Part shown: one piece after another, positions 40,532 through 50,512 of the stretch
How positions within the stretch are numbered: position 1 is the stretch's first letter
Layout: every line of letters starts with the position of its first letter
Origin: Gaiella occulta
GTDB lineage: Bacteria > Actinomycetota > Thermoleophilia > Gaiellales > Gaiellaceae
Direction: 5' to 3'
Assembly (NCBI RefSeq): GCF_003351045.1
Contig: NZ_QQZY01000003.1
Coordinates: 1-64,000 of the forward strand
Length of the DNA stretch: 64,000 bases
Notes under the pieces: generated by a model
Databases searched by the model: none
Seen by the model: the letters and a program-made list of their open reading frames with translations, nothing else
Told to the model about the DNA's origin: nothing
Position numbers and translations under genes: made by a program

Positions 40532-41746
40532 GTGCAGACCGGGCCCGAGGCGCGCGGGATCGCGCGCTACCGCATGCTCTTCGAGCACCCCCATGTGCCG
40601 GCGCTCCTCGGCTGGGGCATCGTCGCCCGGCTCCCGCTCGGAATGACCGCGCTGACGTTGATCCTGGTCGTCCGCGCCGGCGGAGCCGGGTACGGCGAGG
40701 CGGGCCTCGTCGCCGCCGCCTACTCCCTCGCGGTCGCCGTCGGGGCGCCGTACGCGGGCCGCCGGGTCGACCGCCGCGGCGCAGCCCCCGTGCTCCGCCT
40801 GCGTCTCGTCGCCTTCCCGGCCCTGCTCTGCCTCGTGGCGCTCGGCGGTGAGCTCGACGCCCCCGTCGTGCTCGTCTCGCTGGCGGCTGCCGCCGCGGGT
40901 CTCGCCCTGCCGCCCGTGTCTTCGGCGCTGCGCTCGATCTGGCCGCGCGTGCTCGGCGACGACGCCGTCCGCACAGCCTACGCTCTCGAGGCGGCCTTGC
41001 AGGAGGTGATCTTCGTCGGCGGCCCGCTGCTCGTCGCCGTCCTCGCCGTCGTCTCGCCGCTGCTCGCCGTCCTCGGCGCCGCAGCGGCGACCCTCGTGGG
41101 CACGCTCATGTTCGTCCGCCTGCCGCCGGTGCGCGCGGCGGGCCCGGCGGAGGAGCACCACGGCTCCCGGCTCGGAGCGCTCTCCTCGCCCGGTGTGCGG
41201 ACGATCGCCCTTCTCGCGCTCTTCCTCGGGCTGGCGTTCGGCTCGGTGGAGATCGCCGCCCCCGCGTTCGCCGAGCTCGAGGGCAACCGGGCCCTCGCCG
41301 GCCTCGCGCTCGCGGGCTTCGCAGCGGGCAGCCTCGCCGGCGGTCTCGCCGCCGGTCTGCGCCCGTCGAGCGACGACCGCCGCCGGCTTCTCGTCGGAGC
41401 GGCGGTGCTCGTCGCAGCGCTCGTCTTGCCGCTGCTGGCGGGCTCGCTCGCGACGCTCACCGCGCTCTTCTTCGTCGCCGGCGTTCCGATCGCCCCGATC
41501 GTCGGGTCGGCCTACGGGCTGATCGGCCGCGTCGCGGCGCCCGGGTCGGTCGCGGAAGCGTTCGCCTGGTTCGGCACGGCCGTCTCCACCGGCTTCGCCG
41601 GCGGCAGCGTCGCCGGCGGCTGGCTCGTCGACCAGCACGGCTGGCGCTCGTCGGTGCTGCTCGGCGTGGGCTTCGCCGGCGCGGGTGCGGCGTTCCTCGC
41701 CGCGCGCCGCGCGACGCTCGCGGGCACCGCGAGGCCTGTGCGCTGA
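40532..41746 (+). CDS. MFS transporter, 404 aa
   Basis: Twelve hydrophobic segments in two halves. The first cytoplasmic loop has YAGRRVDRRGAAPVLR, the usual MFS loop 2-3 signature, and PPVSSALRSIWPRVL and GSAYGLIGRVAAPGS are typical of drug or metabolite exporters of the YfmO/SetA-like kind. The substrate is unknown. The GTG at 40532 follows the AI-2E stop by 2 bp, so translation is probably coupled. The downstream gap to the tRNA-Arg (189 bp) holds nothing recognisable. Confidence 0.88.
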   Translation: MQTGPEARGIARYRMLFEHPHVPALLGWGIVARLPLGMTALTLILVVRAGGAGYGEAGLVAAAYSLAVAVGAPYAGRRVDRRGAAPVLRLRLVAFPALLCLVALGGELDAPVVLVSLAAAAAGLALPPVSSALRSIWPRVLGDDAVRTAYALEAALQEVIFVGGPLLVAVLAVVSPLLAVLGAAAATLVGTLMFVRLPPVRAAGPAEEHHGSRLGALSSPGVRTIALLALFLGLAFGSVEIAAPAFAELEGNRALAGLALAGFAAGSLAGGLAAGLRPSSDDRRRLLVGAAVLVAALVLPLLAGSLATLTALFFVAGVPIAPIVGSAYGLIGRVAAPGSVAEAFAWFGTAVSTGFAGGSVAGGWLVDQHGWRSSVLLGVGFAGAGAAFLAARRATLAGTARPVR

Positions 41747-41935
41747 CGCCCGCCGCGACGAGTGCCGGCACGTGAGCGGGTGCGACGAGGCTGCTGCGGG
41801 AACGTCGCCCGCCGATATGCCCGGCACGGGGCGTGGCGCGGGGTTCGGGCTCGACGGCGGGGAGGCCCGGTACGCCGGCCTCCGGTGCGGCTTCTCCGGC
41901 GAGCCGGTCGCCCGTCCCGGCCGCGGGAGCGGGAG

Positions 41936-42008
41936 TGCGCCCGGGAGGATTCGAACCTCCGACCCGCGGATTAGAAGTCCGCCGCTCTGTCCCCTGAGCT
42001 ACGGGCGC
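41936..42008 (-). tRNA. tRNA-Arg(TCT)
   Basis: The 73-nt minus-strand cloverleaf has acceptor GCGCCCG/CGGGCGC, anticodon stem GCGGA/TCCGC around CTTCTAA (anticodon TCT) and T-loop TTCGAAT. Confidence 0.94.
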
Positions 42009-42115
42009 GCGCACGAAGGGTAATCGGCGTGCGCGGCGGGCGTCGCGAGCCTCCAGGGCTCGTCCCGGCTGCCGCGGCGCGCTTGTGACAGTTTGTTACG
42101 AGGTGCTCGAGCGTC

Positions 42116-43501
42116 TCAGCGCGGCAGATGCAGGCCGAGGCGGCGGGGGAGCGACGCGACGAAGTCCGTGAGGGGATCGGGGCGCCGGCTATCGTCGTAG
42201 GCGGCGTCGCGCCGCACGAGCGCCGCGCGGATCGCGCTGCCGCCGGCCCAGCGCAGCGGCTCGGGCGGCATCAGCTTGCGGTCGGGCTCGACGAGCGCGA
42301 GCCCGGTGGTCGCATCGCGGCGGTCGAGCGCGAGGCGCGCGAGGATCTCGCCCCCGAGGTACGTCGGCCCGACCCCGTTGCCGGTGAAGCCGAAGCCGTG
42401 GTGCACGCGCCCGCGCGAGCCGAAGATCGGCAGGTGCGTGGGCGAGACATCGATCGGGCCGCCCCACGCGTGCGTGACGCGTCGGCCGCGCAGGGCCGGG
42501 AACATGCGCACGAGCCCCTCTCGCGCCGTCTCGACCGCCCGCCGGTCGAGGTCGAGGCGGTCGCTGTGGCGGCCGCCGACGCCCATGCGCCCACCGCCCC
42601 AGCCCAGCGCGATGCGGCCGTCGCGGGTCGTTCGCAGGTAGTGCAGCAGCGTGCGGCAGTCGGCGATCGACTCGCCGCCCGACCAGCCGAGCTCCTCGAT
42701 CACGTCGGGCACGGGCTCCGTGACCACCATGTGGCTCGATGCGACGCCGAGCGCGAGCCGGTAGCCCGCGAAGGACGCGGTCGCGGAGTTGACCGCGAGG
42801 ATCGCCGCGCCCGCCCGCACCGTCGCCCCGCCGCTCGTATGGACGACGGCGTCGCGTTCGACCCGGCGCACGCGCGTGCGCTCGTGCAGCCGCACGCCCG
42901 CGGCGACGACCTCGCGCCGCAGGCCGAGCGACAGGCGCGCCGGATGGACGTTCGCCGAGCTCGGCAGTAGCACGCCGCCGCCGCGGAAGAGCGGGGAGGC
43001 GCAGCGGGCACGCACCTCGTCCGCGCTCAGCGGCACCACCTCCTCCGGGGCGCCGACGTCGCGGCAGGCCGCGACGAGGTCGTCCCAGTCGCCCACCTGC
43101 GCGTCCGACGTGGCGACGAGCATCGTCCCCGACGGCGTGTACCAGGCGTCGACGCCGCGCTCGTCACACCACGCGCCGATGCTCCTGACGGCGCGTTGCG
43201 AAGCCCGGCATACCTCCACGGCGCGTGCGTCGCCGACGCGCTCGCGCAGGATCGGAAGGTCGTCCCACAGCGTCGAGACGAAGCCGCCGTTGCGGCCGCT
43301 CGGCCCGTGGCCGGCGAGCTCCGCCTCGAGCACGATCACGTCGACGGCGGGATCGAGCTGCTTCAGCTGCCATGCCGTCCACAGCCCGAGGTAGCCGCCG
43401 CCGACGACGGCGACGTCGGCGGTCGTGTCCGCCTCGAGCGGCGGGGCCGGCTCGACCGGCCCCGCGTCCTCGAGCCACCAGCCGTAGCGCGTGTGCCGCA
43501 T
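42116..43501 (-). CDS. FAD-dependent oxidoreductase (DAO/glycine oxidase type), 461 aa
   Basis: The FAD loop is VAVVGGGYLGLWTAWQL near residues 30-46. SGRNGGFVS follows, as in gamma-glutamylputrescine oxidase (PuuB/OrdL-like) enzymes. HAWGGPIDVSPTHLP and GFGFTGNGVGPTYLGG form the C-terminal FAD contacts. It would oxidise an amine or N-substituted amino acid, giving hydrogen peroxide; the substrate is not fixed. A TAGGAT hexamer lies 6 nt before the ATG. The repeat pair at 43522-43695 begins 21 bp upstream of the start. Confidence 0.9.
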   Translation of the reverse strand: MRHTRYGWWLEDAGPVEPAPPLEADTTADVAVVGGGYLGLWTAWQLKQLDPAVDVIVLEAELAGHGPSGRNGGFVSTLWDDLPILRERVGDARAVEVCRASQRAVRSIGAWCDERGVDAWYTPSGTMLVATSDAQVGDWDDLVAACRDVGAPEEVVPLSADEVRARCASPLFRGGGVLLPSSANVHPARLSLGLRREVVAAGVRLHERTRVRRVERDAVVHTSGGATVRAGAAILAVNSATASFAGYRLALGVASSHMVVTEPVPDVIEELGWSGGESIADCRTLLHYLRTTRDGRIALGWGGGRMGVGGRHSDRLDLDRRAVETAREGLVRMFPALRGRRVTHAWGGPIDVSPTHLPIFGSRGRVHHGFGFTGNGVGPTYLGGEILARLALDRRDATTGLALVEPDRKLMPPEPLRWAGGSAIRAALVRRDAAYDDSRRPDPLTDFVASLPRRLGLHLPR

Positions 43502-43507
43502 CGGCTG

Positions 43508-43513
43508 ATCCTA
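43508..43513 (-). promoter_or_regulatory. -10 hexamer TAGGAT of the FAD oxidoreductase gene
   Basis: It ends 6 nt before the ATG at 43501. The first repeat copy starts 9 bp further upstream, where a -35 or activator site would be. Confidence 0.55.
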
Positions 43514-43521
43514 CGACGCCA

Positions 43522-43596
43522 CTGCCCGGTCCTGTCTTGGAAGGGAGGTTCCCTGGGAACCGTAGGTTCCCGGTTTCAGGGATTCTCGCGATCGGG
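43522..43596. repeat. 75-bp direct repeat, copy 1
   Basis: 72 of 75 bases match copy 2. The core is GGTTCCC-T-GGGAACC-GTA-GGTTCCC, three alternating complementary heptamers that can form either of two exclusive hairpins. It starts just upstream of the FAD-gene promoter. Confidence 0.85.
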
Positions 43597-43620
43597 TCCG
43601 ATCTCGACCGGCGTTGACAA

Positions 43621-43695
43621 CTGCCCGATTCTGTCTTGGAAGGGAGGTTCCCTGGGAACCGTAGGTTCCCGGCTTCAGGGATTCTCGCGATCGGG
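43621..43695. repeat. 75-bp direct repeat, copy 2
   Basis: Offset by 99 bp from copy 1, with a 24-bp spacer. It is followed by GGGGATCCCC-GTTC-GGGGATCCCC (43693-43716), another nested palindrome, and then by the tRNA-His 3' end. No protein is plausible here. Confidence 0.85.
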
Positions 43696-43734
43696 GATCC
43701 CCGTTCGGGGATCCCCGATCTGCGGACCAATACA

Positions 43735-43807
43735 GGTGGCGGACGGGATTCGAACCCGCGACCACCGGGACCACAACCCGGGGCTCTACCAGCTGAGCTA
43801 CCGCCAC
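43735..43807 (-). tRNA. tRNA-His(GTG)
   Basis: The 73-nt minus-strand cloverleaf has acceptor GTGGCGG/CCGCCAC, anticodon stem CCGGG/CCCGG around TTGTGGT (anticodon GTG), T-loop TTCGAAT and discriminator C. The base before the 5' end is G (43808), which supplies the G-1 identity element. Confidence 0.95.
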
Positions 43808-43842
43808 CACGAGCCGTCACAGGATACCGTGCATGGATCCGC

Positions 43843-43914
43843 GGCCCCGTAGCTCAGCGGATAGAGCGGTGGACTTCGAATCCACGCGCGGAGGTTCGAT
43901 TCCTCCCGGGGCCA
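43843..43914 (+). tRNA. tRNA-Arg(TCG)
   Basis: The 72-nt cloverleaf has acceptor GGCCCCG/CGGGGCC, anticodon stem GTGGA/TCCAC around CTTCGAA (anticodon TCG), T-loop TTCGATT and discriminator A. It is divergent from tRNA-His, 35 bp away. Confidence 0.95.
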
Positions 43915-44054
43915 TAGCCCGGGCCGGCGAGGCTCTCGCCCGGCATGCGCCTGCGGGGGGACGTGGCCCGCCGCATGGGGTTGGGTCGAGCGCGCGAGGT
44001 CGCCGTCCGGCGGCGAGGTCGCGAAGCGCGGTCCGCTCCGTCCGGCGGCGGTCC

Positions 44055-44060
44055 TACCCT
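44055..44060 (+). promoter_or_regulatory. -10 hexamer TACCCT, leaderless start
   Basis: It ends 6 nt before the ATG at 44067. Confidence 0.5.
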
Positions 44061-44066
44061 GGCGGC

Positions 44067-44300
44067 ATGATGCTCGGAATCGTCCTCTTCGGTGCAGTGT
44101 TCCTCGTTGGGCTCGCTCTCGGCACGGTGACGCGCCGGCCGCTCGTGACCGCCTCGATCGTCGTCGCGGCGTTCGTGGCGCTCCTCGTCGCCCAGACGCA
44201 CGAGCCGTCTGCCGGGTTCGCCGCGTTCGCCCTGATCGCAGTCGCGGGCCTCGTCGTCGACTCGGTGCGGGAGACCGTCGGCATCCTGCTCGGCCGCTAG
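44067..44300 (+). CDS. small membrane protein, 77 aa, unknown function
   Basis: Three hydrophobic segments (MLGIVLFGAVFLVGLALG, LVTASIVVAAFVALLVA and FAAFALIAVAGLVV) are separated by short polar turns (TVTRRP, QTHEPS). The ends (DSVRETVGILLGR) are charged. No family was recognised. It lies alone between tRNA-Arg and tRNA-Leu with its own leaderless-type promoter, so it is likely a real gene despite its size. An ATG at 44070 is an equally possible start. Confidence 0.6.
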   Translation: MMLGIVLFGAVFLVGLALGTVTRRPLVTASIVVAAFVALLVAQTHEPSAGFAAFALIAVAGLVVDSVRETVGILLGR

Positions 44301-44328
44301 GTCGATCATCTACGCTCACGGCCACGCC

Positions 44329-44412
44329 GCGGGCGTGGCGGAACTGGTAGACGCGGCGGGTTTAGGTCCCGCTGGGCTTCGGCTCTTGGAGGTTCGAGTC
44401 CTCTCGCCCGCA
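44329..44412 (+). tRNA. tRNA-Leu(TAG)
   Basis: The 84-nt type II tRNA has acceptor GCGGGCG/CGCCCGC, anticodon stem GCGGG/CCCGC around TTTAGGT (anticodon TAG), a long variable arm (TGGGCTTCGGCTC) and T-loop TTCGAGT. The convergent kinase gene overlaps its 3' half on the other strand. Confidence 0.95.
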
Positions 44413-46836
44413 CCTCGGCCTCGAGTGGGACCCGTCCGGCTCCTCCGCCGCTGCGGCGTCGAGCAGCGCGCGCACGGCCGCCACGAGCTCGTCGGGAGGG
44501 AACGGCTTCTGGAGGAAGCGCGCGCCCTCGCCCGAGAGCGTCGTCAGGCGCGGGTGGTCGGTGTAGCCGGACATGAACAGCACCGGCAGCCCCGGCCGCT
44601 CCTTCCACAAGAGCTCGGCAAGCTCCGGGCCGGCAAGGCCGGGCATGACGACATCGGTCACGAGCACGTCGATCGGCCCGGCGTGTTCGGCGGCGGCGAG
44701 CGCCGCCTCTGCGCAGTACGCGTCGACGACCGTGTAGCCGGCACGCTCCAGCACCTTCCGTGCCAGCGTGCGCACGAGGGCGTCGTCCTCGACGAGGAGC
44801 ACTGTCTCCGTGCCGCCCACCGCCGCGCCCGCAGGCGGCCGGGTGGGGCTCTCCTTCTCCTCCGTGCCGCCGCCCGCGTGGGGGAACGCCACCCGGACGG
44901 TGGTGCCGCTTCCAAGCCGGGACTCGATCTCGACGTGGCCGCCGCTCTGCTCCGCGATGCCGTACACGGTCGAGAGCCCGAGCCCCGTTCCCTCGCCCGG
45001 GCCCCTTGTCGTGAAGAAGGGCTCGAATGCCCGCGCGCGAACGTCCTCGCTCATGCCGGTGCCGTTGTCGGTCACCGTCAGGTACGCGTAGTCCTCGTCC
45101 ACGGCACCGGGAGCGCTCGCGGCGACCGTCATGTTGTCCGTGCGGAGCCACAGGCGGCCGCCGTCGGGCATCGCGTCGCGCGCGTTCACGGCGAGATTCA
45201 TGATCACCTGCTCGACCTGCGTCCGGTCGGCGATGACGGGCCAGAGCGCCGCCTCCAGGACGGTCTCGACGACGACGTCGTCGCCGAGGGTGCGCCGCAG
45301 GAGGGGCTCCATCTCGCGCACGACCGCGTTCAGATCGAGCCGCGTTCGCTGCAGCACCTGCCGGCGGCTGAAGGCGAGGAGCCCACGGGTGAGGGCGGCT
45401 GCGCGGTCGGCGGCAAAGCGGATCGCCTCGACCTCGGTGAGCGCCGGGTGCCCGTCGAGCTGCCGCAGCGCGAGGTCGGCATGTCCTCCGATCACGGTGA
45501 CGACGTTGTTGAAGTCGTGGGCGATCCCGCCGGCGAGTCTGCCGAGCGCCTCCATCTTCTGCGCCTGGCGCAGCTGTGCCTCCAGGCGAAGCTGCTCGGT
45601 CACGTCGTAGGCCACCACCATCCGCGCGCGGCGGCCGTCGAACGGGATCTCGCTCGAGAAGATGTCGACGTCGATGAGCGTCCCGTCCTTGCGCAGGTGA
45701 CGCCACGTGTGGCGGCGCGTACGACCGTCGTCGAGATCGTCGACGAGCTTCCGCAACACCGGCACGTCCTCCGCCGGACGGATGTCGGCGATCGTCATCG
45801 ACGCGAACTCCTCCTGCGTGTACCCGTAGGTGGCAACGGCAGCCTCGTTGACGGTCAGGAACGCGAGCGTCTCCCTGTCGTAGACCCAGGTGGGGATGGG
45901 GCTGCCGGTGAAGATGGCGCGGCTGCGCTCCTCGGCCTGGCGCAGCTGTTGCTCCGCCTCGCGCGCAGCGGTGACGTCGACGGTGATGCCCCTCGTGCGC
46001 GTCGGACCGCCGTCGGGGTCGATCTCCACGTTGAGGATGTCCTCGAGCCACAGCACGCGTCCCCCGCGCGTGACGAGACGGTACGCGATGCGGTGGAAGC
46101 CGCCTTCGGCGAGCGCGCGGGCGCTCGCGGCAAGCGCCGCCTCCCTGTCGTCGGGATGGAGCGCCCGCTCCCACGTCCGTCCTGCGGCGAGCCACTCCTC
46201 CACCGAGTACCCGAAGACGTCCTCGACCCGGCGGCTGACGAACGTGACCCGCTCGTCCTCGGCTTCCCAGACGACCGCGTCGAGGTCGTCGACGAGGGCC
46301 CGGTAGCGCTGCGTGGCCTCGTGCACGACCGCCTCGGCGCGCCCTCGCTCGATCACGGCGCCGAGCGTGGACGCGATGCCTCGGAGCGTTCGCACCTCGG
46401 CATCCTCCCAGCGGCGCTCGCCGACGCAGTCGTCGAAGCCGATGTATCCCCACCATGTCTGCTCGAGCGGCACGGGTACGACGAGGATCGAGCGGATCCC
46501 GTCGCGCTGGAGCAGCTCGCGCTCGACGGATGGGAGCTCGGCGGTGACAGCCCGGATCTCGGAGCCTTGCGCGAACGCCGCGCTCCAGCTGTCGAAAGGG
46601 AGGAATCCCTGCAGGTGGTCGGCGTCGATGAGCGGCTCGATGCCCTCCGCCGTCCACTCGGCTCGCTGGTAGAGGAGCTCGCCCGCGCGCTCGAACACGT
46701 AGGCCCGGCTGCTGCCGGCGGCCTCGCCGACGAGAGCCAGCACCCCGTCGACCGACGCGCGCCAGTCGCGTCCTCTCACGAGCAGCTCGGCCGATTCGGC
46801 TGCTGCGAGCAGGAGGCGCGCGTGGCGAACGAGCAC
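44362..46836 (-). CDS. hybrid sensor histidine kinase: GAF-PAS-PAS-HisKA-HATPase-REC, 824 aa
   Basis: A soluble sensor without membrane segments. A GAF-like domain covers about 25-165 and two PAS domains about 175-300 and 305-425. The phosphoacceptor helix is GGIAHDFNNVVTVIGG (His near 440). The ATPase boxes are NLAVNARDAMPDGG, TDNGTGM and GEGTGLGLSTVYGI. A C-terminal receiver (about 690-800) has its Asp in VTDVVMPGLAG. No partner regulator is adjacent. GTG 46836 follows GAGGAGG, but a GTG at 46869 with CACAAT 6 nt upstream is possible. The last 15-20 residues (from REDSNLQEP on) come from antisense tRNA-Leu sequence. Confidence 0.9.
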   Translation of the reverse strand: MLVRHARLLLAAAESAELLVRGRDWRASVDGVLALVGEAAGSSRAYVFERAGELLYQRAEWTAEGIEPLIDADHLQGFLPFDSWSAAFAQGSEIRAVTAELPSVERELLQRDGIRSILVVPVPLEQTWWGYIGFDDCVGERRWEDAEVRTLRGIASTLGAVIERGRAEAVVHEATQRYRALVDDLDAVVWEAEDERVTFVSRRVEDVFGYSVEEWLAAGRTWERALHPDDREAALAASARALAEGGFHRIAYRLVTRGGRVLWLEDILNVEIDPDGGPTRTRGITVDVTAAREAEQQLRQAEERSRAIFTGSPIPTWVYDRETLAFLTVNEAAVATYGYTQEEFASMTIADIRPAEDVPVLRKLVDDLDDGRTRRHTWRHLRKDGTLIDVDIFSSEIPFDGRRARMVVAYDVTEQLRLEAQLRQAQKMEALGRLAGGIAHDFNNVVTVIGGHADLALRQLDGHPALTEVEAIRFAADRAAALTRGLLAFSRRQVLQRTRLDLNAVVREMEPLLRRTLGDDVVVETVLEAALWPVIADRTQVEQVIMNLAVNARDAMPDGGRLWLRTDNMTVAASAPGAVDEDYAYLTVTDNGTGMSEDVRARAFEPFFTTRGPGEGTGLGLSTVYGIAEQSGGHVEIESRLGSGTTVRVAFPHAGGGTEEKESPTRPPAGAAVGGTETVLLVEDDALVRTLARKVLERAGYTVVDAYCAEAALAAAEHAGPIDVLVTDVVMPGLAGPELAELLWKERPGLPVLFMSGYTDHPRLTTLSGEGARFLQKPFPPDELVAAVRALLDAAAAEEPDGSHSRPRCGREDSNLQEPKPSGT

Positions 46837-46945
46837 ACGGTCCTCCTCACGGTGGGCCCGCTCGTGCACGAGCCCATTGTGGGGGTAGGGTCGCGCGCGG
46901 GCAAGCGGCAGGCGGCAGCCCGGCGGGAGGGCGCACCCTGTCTGC

Positions 46946-46951
46946 TTGAAT
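46946..46951 (+). promoter_or_regulatory. -10-like hexamer TTGAAT of tig
   Basis: It ends 6 nt before the GTG at 46958 and argues for that start rather than the in-frame TTG at 46946. Confidence 0.4.
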
Positions 46952-46957
46952 GCCCCC

Positions 46958-48310
46958 GTGACCGCCCAGGTGGAGGAGCTCGGGGAGAATCGCGTCCGCC
47001 TGACGGTGAACGTGTCGCCGCACGAGCTCGAGCATGCCGTCGAGCACGCCAGCAACGACCTCGCCGAGAGCGTCAGGATCCCCGGCTTCCGCAAGGGCAA
47101 GGTGCCGATGCCCGTGCTGGTGGCGAAGATCGGCAAAGACCGCATCTGGGCCGAGGCGGTCGACTCGCACATCAGCGGCTGGTTCTGGAACGCGGCGGCC
47201 CGGACGCGCCTGCGCCCCGTGGCGCCGCCCGAGTTCGACTTCGAGCTGCCCGCCAGCGAGAGCGAGCCATGGTCGTTCAGCGCGACCGTGGAGGTGCAGC
47301 CGATCCCGGAGATCGTCGACTGGACGACCCTCGAGGTGCCGCGCGCCGAAGCGAAGGTGCCGCAGGAGCTCGTCGACCAGGAGCTCGAGGCCTTGCGCCA
47401 GACCGTCGCGGAGCTCGTGCCGGCGGACGATCGTCCCGCCCGTGAAGGCGACGCGCTCGTCGTCGACCTCGTGAGCCCGTCGGGAGAGGCCCAGTCGGAC
47501 ACGGTCGTCGAGCTCGGCTCGGGCCGGCTCGTCGAGGAGATCGAACGGGAGCTCGTGGGCGCGAGCGCCGGCGACAGCAAGGAGATCGCATACGAGCTGG
47601 CCGAGGGCTCGAGCGCCACCGTGACGGTGACGGTGAAGCACGTGAACGAGAAGGTGCTGCCCGAGATCGACGACGAGCTCGCCCGCGCCGCCAGCGAGTT
47701 CGACACGCTTGCCGAGTTGCGCGCCGACATCGAGGGCCGGATCCGCGTCGCGCTGGACGAGGAGATCGAGGCGGCCTACCGCGCCGCCGCGGTCGACACG
47801 CTCGTGCGCGCCTCGAAGGTGCAGGCGGCGGGCCCGCTCGTCGAGACGCGGGCGCGCGAGCTGCTCGACGGCTTCGTGCGCTCGCTCGGACGCCGTGGCA
47901 TCACGCCCGAGCAGTACTTCGAGGCGACGGGGCAGCAGCCCGAGGTGCTCGTTGCCCAGATGCGCGCCGAGGCCGCGCAGTCGGTGGCACGCGAGCTCGC
48001 GCTCGAGGCGGTCGCCGAGAAGGCCGCGATCGAGGTCAGCGACGACGACGTCAAGGCGCTGATCCGCGAGCAGGCGGAGGCGTCGGGCGACGACCCGGAC
48101 GAGGTGATCGCCGACATCTGGTCGCACGGGCACCACGAGACGCTGCGTGAGGATCTGCGCCTGAAGGCCGCGCTCGACCGCCTCGCCGCCGACGTGAAGC
48201 CGATCTCGGTGGAGCAGGCGGAGGCCCGCGAGAAGCTGTGGACGCCGGACAAGGAGAACAAGGAGACCGAGAAGAAGTTGTGGACCCCAGGCAGCAAGGA
48301 GCCCGAATGA
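46958..48310 (+). CDS. tig: trigger factor (ribosome-associated chaperone and PPIase)
   Basis: Binds L23 at the exit tunnel and shields new chains. The ribosome-binding signature GFRKGKVP is in the N-terminal domain (about 1-110). A FKBP-like PPIase domain follows (about 150-235), then the helical arms. The C-terminal tail ([21 protein letters not shown]) carries a duplicated KLWTP motif that looks lineage-specific. At 450 aa it is of usual size. The stop overlaps clpP as ATGA, giving the common tig-clpP-clpX order. Confidence 0.95.
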   Translation: MTAQVEELGENRVRLTVNVSPHELEHAVEHASNDLAESVRIPGFRKGKVPMPVLVAKIGKDRIWAEAVDSHISGWFWNAAARTRLRPVAPPEFDFELPASESEPWSFSATVEVQPIPEIVDWTTLEVPRAEAKVPQELVDQELEALRQTVAELVPADDRPAREGDALVVDLVSPSGEAQSDTVVELGSGRLVEEIERELVGASAGDSKEIAYELAEGSSATVTVTVKHVNEKVLPEIDDELARAASEFDTLAELRADIEGRIRVALDEEIEAAYRAAAVDTLVRASKVQAAGPLVETRARELLDGFVRSLGRRGITPEQYFEATGQQPEVLVAQMRAEAAQSVARELALEAVAEKAAIEVSDDDVKALIREQAEASGDDPDEVIADIWSHGHHETLREDLRLKAALDRLAADVKPISVEQAEAREKLWTPDKENKETEKKLWTPGSKEPE

Positions 48311-48891
48311 GCCCGTTGATCCCCATGGTGATCGAGCAGACCTCGCGCGGCGAGCGGTCGTTCGACATCTACTCCCGTCTGCTCAACGAGCGGATCATCT
48401 TTCTCGGCACACAGGTCGACGACCAGATCGCGAACCTGATCGTGGCGCAGTTGCTCCATCTCGAGTCGGAGGATCCGGACAAGGACATCTCCCTGTACAT
48501 CAACTCGCCGGGCGGCTCGGTCTACGCGGGCCTGGCGATCTACGACACGATGCAGTTCATCAAGCCGGACGTGTCGACGATCTGCGTCGGCATCGCCATG
48601 AGCATGGGCGCGCTCCTGCTCGCCGGCGGCGCGGCAGGGAAGCGGATGGCGCTGCCGAACTCGAAGATCCTGATCCACCAGGTCTGGGGCGGCTACCAGG
48701 GGCAGGCGTCCGACATCGAGATCCATGCCAAGGAGACGATCGCGCTGAAGCGGAAGCTCGAGGAGATCATGGCCCACCACACGGGCCAGGACATCGAGAA
48801 GGTACGCCAGGACATGGATCGCGACTACTTCATGACCTCCGAGGAGGCCAGGGAGTACGGCCTCATCGACCGTGTGATCGTGCACCGCTGA
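48307..48891 (+). CDS. clpP: ATP-dependent Clp protease proteolytic subunit
   Basis: Forms the tetradecameric peptidase barrel used with ClpX. The catalytic serine is in [13 protein letters not shown] (Ser99) and the histidine in [12 protein letters not shown] (His124); the Asp lies in the C-terminal third ([12 protein letters not shown]). At 194 aa it is mature-size with little or no propeptide ([17 protein letters not shown]). The ATG is inside the tig stop codon. clpX follows after a small ORF. Confidence 0.97.
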   Translation: MSPLIPMVIEQTSRGERSFDIYSRLLNERIIFLGTQVDDQIANLIVAQLLHLESEDPDKDISLYINSPGGSVYAGLAIYDTMQFIKPDVSTICVGIAMSMGALLLAGGAAGKRMALPNSKILIHQVWGGYQGQASDIEIHAKETIALKRKLEEIMAHHTGQDIEKVRQDMDRDYFMTSEEAREYGLIDRVIVHR

Positions 48892-48937
48892 ACTCTGCCG
48901 TAGCCAGGCAGGCGATTTCGGAGTAAAAGGAGACGAA

Positions 48938-49059
48938 GTGGGCCACGACCTCACACAGCTGGGCCTCTCTCGTGCGCGGGGACGTGATCGGGCGGCGTCG
49001 CCGCATACGCCCGCGCAGGCGACCGGCAGCGCGGCGAGCGCCGGCAGGGTGACGGTCTA

Positions 49060-49060
<1 letters not shown>
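48938..49060 (+). CDS. possible 40-aa small protein between clpP and clpX
   Basis: A GTG at 48938 is preceded by AAAAGGAGACGAA, a strong Shine-Dalgarno sequence with 5-6 nt spacing. The frame is open for 40 codons, and its TAG stop shares one base with the clpX GTG (TAGTG). The product, beginning [17 protein letters not shown] and ending ASAGRVTV, is basic and low in complexity. It may be a real coupled leader peptide for clpX or a chance frame; no homologue is known to me. Confidence 0.4.
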
Positions 49061-50340
<1,280 letters not shown>

Positions 50341-50368
50341 CGGGAGGGGAGCGCGAGCCACGGAGCGC

Positions 50369-50390
50369 GGGCAGCGGCTTCGGGCTGCCC
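50369..50390 (+). terminator. hairpin after clpX
   Basis: GGGCAGC (50369-50375) pairs with GCTGCCC (50384-50390) around an 8-nt loop, 29 bp after the clpX stop. valS has its own promoter behind it. Confidence 0.5.
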
Positions 50391-50498
50391 TCGTCGTCGG
50401 CGCGACCGAGGCCGGCTGTGGACCCGGCACGCGTGACGCATGCTGGGCGTCGTCGCCGGCGTGCTCGACTTCGCCCGATCCGTGGCGTGGCGTCGCCG

Positions 50499-50504
50499 TA
50501 CACT
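50499..50504 (+). promoter_or_regulatory. -10 hexamer TACACT of valS
   Basis: It ends 8 nt before the ATG at 50513 and supports that start over one 9 bp upstream. Confidence 0.55.
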
Positions 50505-50512
50505 TGGCCGCC

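Noticed and set aside
43522-43695. CRISPR array
   Set aside because: Only two long copies with one short spacer, and no cas genes in the window.
43511-43810. Peptides such as VAQLVEPRVVVPVVAGSNPV
   Set aside because: Typical false translation of a tRNA gene.
43164-43820. Open frames with repeated GNLRFPGNLPSKT or KPGTYGSQGTSLP peptides
   Set aside because: They are translations of the 75-bp DNA repeats and of tRNA-His; no start signals or protein character.
44362-47730. Longer 1122-codon reading of the histidine kinase
   Set aside because: The first 290 codons run antisense through tig and have shadow composition; homology begins near 46836-46869.
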